Assembly (NCBI GenBank): GCA_910586405.1
Contig: CAJUII010000025.1
Coordinates: forward strand, 1 to 36,320
Length of the DNA: 36,320 bases
Reading direction: 5' to 3'
From: an uncultured Lachnospiraceae bacterium
GTDB lineage: Bacteria; Bacillota; Clostridia; Lachnospirales; Lachnospiraceae
Position numbers and translations under genes: made by a program
Part shown: positions 31,974 through 36,320 of the stretch, piece after piece
Position numbering within the stretch: position 1 is the stretch's first letter
Layout of the letters: every line of letters begins with the position of its first letter
Notes under the pieces: generated by a model
Told to the model about the DNA's origin: nothing
Seen by the model: only the letters and a program-made list of their open reading frames with translations
The model's database searches: none

Positions 31974-32999
31974 ATGAAATTATTATCAGTGGCAATACCA
32001 TGTTACAATTCAGCAGCATATATGCGAAAGTGCATCGATTCACTGCTTCCGGGTGGTGAGGATGTGGAGATTATCATTGTCAATGACGGTTCTAGTGACA
32101 GTACGCCGGAGATTGCCGAGGAGTACAGAGAGCGCTTTCCGGGAATTATCAAGGTGGTCAACAAGGAAAACGGAGGACATGGTTCTGCGGTCAATGCAGG
32201 GATTGAACATGCAAGAGGACTTTATTTTAAGGTGGTAGACAGTGATGACTGGGTGAGCCAGAGTGCGTATCTTCGCATACTGGACAAGATTAAGGAGCTT
32301 TTAAATGCTGGAAAGTCCATCGACATGTTTATCAGCAACTATGTGTATGAGAAGGAGGGAGAGAAACGCAAGAAGGTCATGAAATACACACATACACTGC
32401 CGGAGGATGAGATCTTTACATGGAAGGATGTGCGACATTTCCGTGTAGGGCAGTATATCCTGATGCACTCTGTCATCTACAGGACGAATTTACTGCGAGA
32501 CTGCGGACTAAAGCTGCCGGAGCACACTTTTTATGTCGATAATATCTTTGTGTTCAATCCGCTTCCTTATGTCAAGACAATGTATTATATTAACGTGAAT
32601 TTTTATCGATATTTTATCGGCAGGGAAGATCAGTCTGTCAACGAGCAGGTGATGATTGGAAGGATAGACCAACAGCTCAAGGTGAACAAGCTGCTGGTGG
32701 ATTATTATATTGCAGAAAAGCAGCACATTCTGACAAATGGTAAAGTAAGAAAGTATATGGTGAACTATCTTGATATCATCACAACAGTCTCTTCTGTGCT
32801 GCTGATTCGTTCTGAGCAGGAGGAGAACCTGGAAAAGAAAAAAGAGCTGTGGCAGTATATTAAGAACAAGGACAAAGTGTTGTGGGCACGGCTTCGCATG
32901 GGGATTCTTGGCAATGCCATGAACCTTCCGGGAAAGCTTGGGCGGAAGATCTCAGTGGATGGGTATAAGATTTGCCAGCGGATTTTCCATTTTAATTAA
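31974..32999 (+). CDS. Family 2 glycosyltransferase
   Basis: GT-A fold transferase of 341 residues that uses a nucleotide sugar. The N-terminal signature LLSVAIPCYNSAAYMRKCIDSLL, the block IIIVNDGSSDST, and the metal-binding DxD within VVDSDDWVS are complete. The C-terminal 130 residues are helical and basic, without clear membrane spans. I chose the ATG at 31974 because GGAG lies 6 nt before it; an in-frame TTG at 31962 falls inside that ribosome site. It probably forms a transcript with the DUF1653 gene. The acceptor cannot be named, and no other polysaccharide genes lie nearby. Confidence 0.92.
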   Translation: MKLLSVAIPCYNSAAYMRKCIDSLLPGGEDVEIIIVNDGSSDSTPEIAEEYRERFPGIIKVVNKENGGHGSAVNAGIEHARGLYFKVVDSDDWVSQSAYLRILDKIKELLNAGKSIDMFISNYVYEKEGEKRKKVMKYTHTLPEDEIFTWKDVRHFRVGQYILMHSVIYRTNLLRDCGLKLPEHTFYVDNIFVFNPLPYVKTMYYINVNFYRYFIGREDQSVNEQVMIGRIDQQLKVNKLLVDYYIAEKQHILTNGKVRKYMVNYLDIITTVSSVLLIRSEQEENLEKKKELWQYIKNKDKVLWARLRMGILGNAMNLPGKLGRKISVDGYKICQRIFHFN

Positions 33000-33002
33000 C
33001 TC

Positions 33003-33031
33003 TTGTAAAATTGCGGGAAAACAGCTATACT
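33003..33031 (+). promoter_or_regulatory. Sigma-A promoter of glyA
   Basis: TTGTAA (33003-33008), a 17-nt spacer and TATACT (33026-33031), starting 4 nt after the preceding stop. The expected transcript starts near 33038, giving a leader of about 46 nt, too short for a glycine or other known riboswitch. Confidence 0.75.
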
Positions 33032-33083
33032 AATGTATTGTATGAAAACAGCTATGAAATTTGTAAATACGGAGGAAAGATTC

Positions 33084-34325
33084 ATGTATTCACTTGATGA
33101 AGTAAGAAAGACAGATCCCCAGATTGCGGATGCGATTGTGGCGGAGCAGGAGAGGCAGAACAGCCATATAGAGCTGATCGCGTCTGAGAACTGGGTCAGC
33201 AAAGCAGTGATGGCAGCGATGGGCAGTCCGTTGACCAACAAATATGCGGAGGGATATCCAGGCAAGAGATACTATGGCGGATGCGAGTGCGTTGATGTTG
33301 TTGAGAACCTTGCGATTGAGCGTGCAAAGGAATTATTTGGATGTGATTATGCAAATGTACAGCCACACTCAGGCGCGCAGGCAAATATGGCAGTACAGTT
33401 TGCAATATTGCAGCCGGGAGACACAATCATGGGGATGAATCTCGACCACGGCGGACATCTCACACACGGTTCACCTGTCAATATGTCTGGCAAGTATTTC
33501 AAAGTCGTTCCTTATGGCGTGGATGACAATGGTTTTCTTGACTATGACAGGATGCGGGAGCTTGCATTGGAGTGCAGACCAAAGATGATCATTGCAGGTG
33601 CAAGTGCCTATGCCAGAACGATAGACTTCAAGCGTTTCAGAGAGGTGTGTGACGAAGTGGGGGCTGTTCTCATGGTGGACATGGCACATATTGCAGGTTT
33701 GGTGGCAGCAGGACTTCATCCAAGTCCAATGCCATATGCGGATGTTGTGACGACAACGACACACAAGACACTGCGGGGACCGCGCGGCGGACTCATTCTC
33801 GCGAACCGGGAAGCGGCTGAGAAATATAATTTTAATAAGGCAATTTTCCCTGGTATTCAGGGCGGTCCACTCATGCACGTGATTGCGGCGAAAGCAGTCT
33901 GCTTCCAGGAGGCGCTTGGCGATGCGTTCAAGGCTTATCAGCAGCAGATTGTGAAAAACGCACAGGCGCTCTGCAATGGACTGACATCCAGAGACATCAA
34001 GATCGTATCCGGCGGAACAGACAATCATCTGATGCTGGTGGATCTCACGACCTATGACCTCACAGGCAAGGCTGTCGAGAAGCTGATGGATGAGGCGCAT
34101 ATTACCTGCAACAAGAATACGATTCCAAATGACCCGAAATCACCGTTTGTCACAAGTGGTATTCGTCTTGGAACGCCCGCAGTGACAAGCCGCGGCATGA
34201 AGGAGGCGGATATGGATAAGATTGCGGAGGCGATCGCCACAGTCATCAAGGAGCAGGAGAATGGGATTGCAGGTGCAAGGGCAATTGTCCAGGCACTCAC
34301 AGATAAGTATCCATTGAATGAATGA
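33084..34325 (+). CDS. glyA: Serine hydroxymethyltransferase
   Basis: PLP enzyme that interconverts serine and glycine with tetrahydrofolate, the main source of one-carbon units. It has 413 residues, normal length. The block IELIASENWVS, the glycine-rich LTNKYAEGYPGKRYYGGCE, and the PLP-binding Lys228 in TTTTHKTLRGPRGG are present. I chose the ATG at 33084 because GGAGGA (33071-33076) lies 7 nt upstream; the frame extends to 33033 without a ribosome site. The stop overlaps the next start (ATGA), so the downstream gene is translationally coupled. Confidence 0.98.
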   Translation: MYSLDEVRKTDPQIADAIVAEQERQNSHIELIASENWVSKAVMAAMGSPLTNKYAEGYPGKRYYGGCECVDVVENLAIERAKELFGCDYANVQPHSGAQANMAVQFAILQPGDTIMGMNLDHGGHLTHGSPVNMSGKYFKVVPYGVDDNGFLDYDRMRELALECRPKMIIAGASAYARTIDFKRFREVCDEVGAVLMVDMAHIAGLVAAGLHPSPMPYADVVTTTTHKTLRGPRGGLILANREAAEKYNFNKAIFPGIQGGPLMHVIAAKAVCFQEALGDAFKAYQQQIVKNAQALCNGLTSRDIKIVSGGTDNHLMLVDLTTYDLTGKAVEKLMDEAHITCNKNTIPNDPKSPFVTSGIRLGTPAVTSRGMKEADMDKIAEAIATVIKEQENGIAGARAIVQALTDKYPLNE

Positions 34326-35545
34326 GTATGAAAAAGGATAGATCAAACAGGGAGAAAAGAAGGCGAAGACGCCTGAAAAACCAGTTTTTCGCCTATTTAG
34401 CCCTGATTGTTATCATCGCCCTGATACTGGCAGCCGGCTCTCTGGGGGTAAAAGCTGTTATCCGATATGTAAATAATTACAATGATAAGGTAAACCGTGT
34501 GATTGAGGAGGCAGAATCAGGCGTTATAACGGAACAGGAGAGTCAGACGTTTGACATACAAGAGGAGCAGAGCAGCATAGAGTACAATGAAGGGTATACT
34601 TCTCCCAATGAGGGAGATCCGCTAGAGAACTTGGTTGAATCGCTGCTGAACGATATGACCATAGAAGAGATGGTTGCTGGTATGTTCATCGTGACGCCGG
34701 AATCCATAACCGGTGTTGAGACAGTAGTCCAGGCAAGCGAAGGCACGAAAACGGCACTTGCTGCAAATCCTGTGGGTGGTTTTGTGTATGCGGCAAAGAA
34801 TTTTAAGTCATCGGAGCAGTTTACCGAGATGCTTGTAAATACAAAGAACTACTCAAAATATCCTCTTTTCAAGGCAGTGATTGCTGAGTGTGGAACAACG
34901 GATTATGGGCTGACCGCTACACCGAAGGCGTCGGAATTATCAGATGCGGATAGTGTCACACAGGCGTATGCAAGTATCGCATCCGTCCTGGCTTCCTATG
35001 GTGTGGATATGGATATAGCACCATCAGTATTTGGCGACGCTGCGTGTACAAATGCGGCAGTGCAGGCGGTGCAGGGAGCAAAAGTGAGCGCTGTTCTTCG
35101 GTCATTTCCGGGTGACGCTGCGGCATCGAAAACTTTAGACGAGCTTCAGGGCGGTGAATTTGCCATGTATGATGCGGCGATCAAAAGCGGTGTGGACTGT
35201 ATCATGGTATCACATGTCCAGGCCAGTGGGTTAACAGGCGACGATGATATGCCATCATCATTGTCCTCAGTAGTGATACAGGATGTCCTCAGAGATACGC
35301 TGGACTTTCGTGGGGTGGTGATGACAGATGCACTTGATGACAGCGCGATAACAAACAGTTATAGCTCTGCGGAAGCTGCTGTGGCGGCAGTGCAGGCAGG
35401 TGCAGATCTTCTTTTGTCACCAGAGGTTTATCAGGAGGCGTATGAAGGTGTGCTGCAGGCAGTCACAGATGGTACGATTACAAAGGAGCGTATCCGCGAA
35501 TCAATGTATCGAATCTACCGCGTGAAATATAAGAATACTTTATAG
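34322..35545 (+). CDS. Membrane-anchored GH3-like (NagZ-type) protein with altered acid/base motif
   Basis: Protein of 407 residues. A very basic start (REKRRRRRLKNQ) and one membrane helix (about 21-43) place the rest outside the cell. The domain from about residue 103 follows the NagZ/GH3 barrel: LLNDMTIEEMVAGMFIV, VGGFVYAAKNF, MDIAPSVF, and VVMTDALDDSAI with the nucleophile-equivalent Asp336. The usual KHFPGHGDT motif, which carries the His/Asp acid/base pair, reads RSFPGD here (260-265), so catalysis as in NagZ is doubtful. It may be a binding protein or an enzyme with a different mechanism. The ATG overlaps the glyA stop, and no Shine-Dalgarno is visible; ATG 34328 is an alternative. A terminator follows. 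Confidence 0.85.
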   Translation: MSMKKDRSNREKRRRRRLKNQFFAYLALIVIIALILAAGSLGVKAVIRYVNNYNDKVNRVIEEAESGVITEQESQTFDIQEEQSSIEYNEGYTSPNEGDPLENLVESLLNDMTIEEMVAGMFIVTPESITGVETVVQASEGTKTALAANPVGGFVYAAKNFKSSEQFTEMLVNTKNYSKYPLFKAVIAECGTTDYGLTATPKASELSDADSVTQAYASIASVLASYGVDMDIAPSVFGDAACTNAAVQAVQGAKVSAVLRSFPGDAAASKTLDELQGGEFAMYDAAIKSGVDCIMVSHVQASGLTGDDDMPSSLSSVVIQDVLRDTLDFRGVVMTDALDDSAITNSYSSAEAAVAAVQAGADLLLSPEVYQEAYEGVLQAVTDGTITKERIRESMYRIYRVKYKNTL

Positions 35546-35550
35546 AGAAG

Positions 35551-35585
35551 TTCCCCTCCAATATAAAAAGGAGGGGAATTTTATT
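35551..35585 (+). terminator. Rho-independent terminator after the GH3-like gene
   Basis: TTCCCCTCC (35551-35559) pairs with GGAGGGGAA (35570-35578) around a 10-nt A-rich loop, followed by TTTTATT. Confidence 0.88.
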
Positions 35586-35659
35586 GGAATAGTGTGTGCG
35601 TTTACAGAAAAATAATGACGTTGAACAAATTTACAAATCAGATTTTGCAGGTGTATGTG

Positions 35660-36103
35660 ATGGAAATTATAGAGATTAAAGAAAACAAAAAAGATTATCT
35701 TGATTTGCTATTATTGGCAGATGAGGAGGAAGATATGATAGACCGTTATCTTGATAACGGTAAGATGTATGTACTTGATGACAATGGTGTGAAATGCGAA
35801 TGCGTCATAACCGATGAAGGAAATAGTGTGCTTGAAATCAAGAATATAGCGACAGTTACAAACGATCAAGGTAAAGGTTATGCAAAAGCCTTGATTCACT
35901 TTATCATTGAGAAATACAGAGAACAATATGCTGTTTTACAAGTAGGGACAGGCGATAGTCCGCTGACAATACCGTTTTATGAAAAGTGTGGTTTTGTCCG
36001 CTCACATATCATACCCAATTTCTTTACGGATCATTATGACCACCCAATATATGAGTGTGGTGTTCAGTTGGTGGATATGGTATATTTGCAAAGACCATTC
36101 TAA
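35660..36103 (+). CDS. GNAT-family N-acetyltransferase
   Basis: Acetyl-CoA-dependent acetyltransferase of 147 residues. The acetyl-CoA-binding motif A is NDQGKGYAKALI, preceded by strand VLEIKNIATV; motif B includes TIPFYEKCGF. The substrate is unknown. I chose the ATG at 35660 because AGGTG lies 7 nt before it; the frame extends to 35594 without support. Codon use is more AT-rich than in the neighbouring glyA and GH3-like genes, so recent acquisition is possible. It stands alone after a terminator and before the tRNA. Confidence 0.88.
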   Translation: MEIIEIKENKKDYLDLLLLADEEEDMIDRYLDNGKMYVLDDNGVKCECVITDEGNSVLEIKNIATVTNDQGKGYAKALIHFIIEKYREQYAVLQVGTGDSPLTIPFYEKCGFVRSHIIPNFFTDHYDHPIYECGVQLVDMVYLQRPF

Positions 36104-36218
36104 ACTCCAATTTGATCACGTTGATAAATAGACACCTGAGAACGAGCTTTTAGAGGAACAAGGAGGATTGAATCCTACACACATCAAGTAATCAAAAAAA
36201 GTTACTGATCAAAATAAT

Positions 36219-36255
36219 AAAAACCTGCAATCCCAATAAAACCAAGAACTTGCAG
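36219..36255 (-). terminator. Possible terminator of the tRNA transcript
   Basis: On the minus strand CTGCAA (36255-36250) pairs with TTGCAG (36230-36225) around a 19-nt loop and is followed by GTTTTTATTATT. It lies 13 nt past the tRNA 3' end. The stem is short, so confidence is moderate. Confidence 0.5.
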
Positions 36256-36267
36256 GCAAAAAAAGAA

Positions 36268-36320
36268 AGCGATAGACGGGGCTCGAACCCGCGGTCTCGA
36301 CCTTGGCAAGGTCGCGCGTT
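36268..36320 (-). tRNA. tRNA-Gly (anticodon GCC), 5' part beyond the window
   Basis: Read on the minus strand. The anticodon arm is CGACC-TTGCCAA-GGTCG (anticodon GCC), followed by a 5-nt variable loop, the T arm GCGGG-TTCGAGC-CCCGT, and the acceptor 3' strand CTATCGC (complement of 36269-36275). The discriminator base is U, as in bacterial tRNA-Gly. CCA is not encoded; TTC follows. The D arm and 5' acceptor strand lie outside the window. Confidence 0.93.

Noticed and set aside
33032..33083. Glycine riboswitch before glyA
   Set aside because: The leader after the predicted start is about 46 nt, too short for the aptamer, and no paired elements are visible.

Overview
The window looks like ordinary chromosomal DNA of a low-to-mid GC, anaerobic Firmicute, most likely family Lachnospiraceae (Clostridia). 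The evidence is the clpX-lon-engB gene order, sigma-A-type promoters, strong Shine-Dalgarno sites, a bacterial GlnRS, a four-subunit ferredoxin-dependent 2-oxoacid oxidoreductase, a sporulation-type YtvI permease, and several small families (DUF6062-like, DUF6106-like, DUF1653) that I associate with this group. I see no phage, insertion sequence, CRISPR array or integron. Most of the window is housekeeping, and the less ordinary material lies in the small genes and gaps.

Layout. 1-8657 (+): 3' part of clpX, a terminator, then lon, engB, a ytvI-like permease, truA, glnS and a HAD hydrolase. 8741-12654: a membrane-anchored protein with an Asp/Phe repeat (-), a TetR regulator (+), a protein with two CxxC/CxxH clusters (-), a PfkB-type sugar kinase lacking the usual catalytic Asp (+), and an unknown membrane protein (-). 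12814-14866 (+): DUF6106-like protein and guaB behind a consensus promoter. 14876-16497 (+): guaB terminator, a strong bulged hairpin overlapping a possible 59-codon ORF, a DcrB/PsbP-like protein and an FHA protein. 16524-19585 (+): porGDAB-type oxidoreductase. 19629-20150 (-): unknown charged protein. 20394-22991 (+): clpB, convergent through a perfect 22-bp palindrome with an SGNH protein and its MBOAT partner (-, 23006-25458). 25790-29156 (+): PpiC-type lipoprotein foldase, then htpG behind a perfect CIRCE operator. 29204-29746 (-): unknown. 30066-32999 (+): orphan pilT-like ATPase, DUF1653 protein, family 2 glycosyltransferase. 33084-35545 (+): glyA and a membrane-anchored GH3-like protein with a degraded acid/base motif. 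35660-36103 (+): GNAT acetyltransferase. 36268 to the window end (-): 3' part of tRNA-Gly(GCC).

How the genes work together. Protein quality control dominates (ClpX, Lon, ClpB, HtpG, PpiC foldase). HtpG carries an HrcA operator, while ClpB has none that I can see. Central metabolism is represented by GuaB, GlyA and the 2-oxoacid:ferredoxin oxidoreductase. The MBOAT/SGNH pair probably O-acylates an exported polymer. The best candidates for undescribed biology are the hairpin/59-codon/DcrB-like/FHA cassette in front of the oxidoreductase operon, the duplicated Cys/His protein, the degenerate GH3 protein coupled to glyA, and the palindrome that gives two convergent proteins the same C-terminus.
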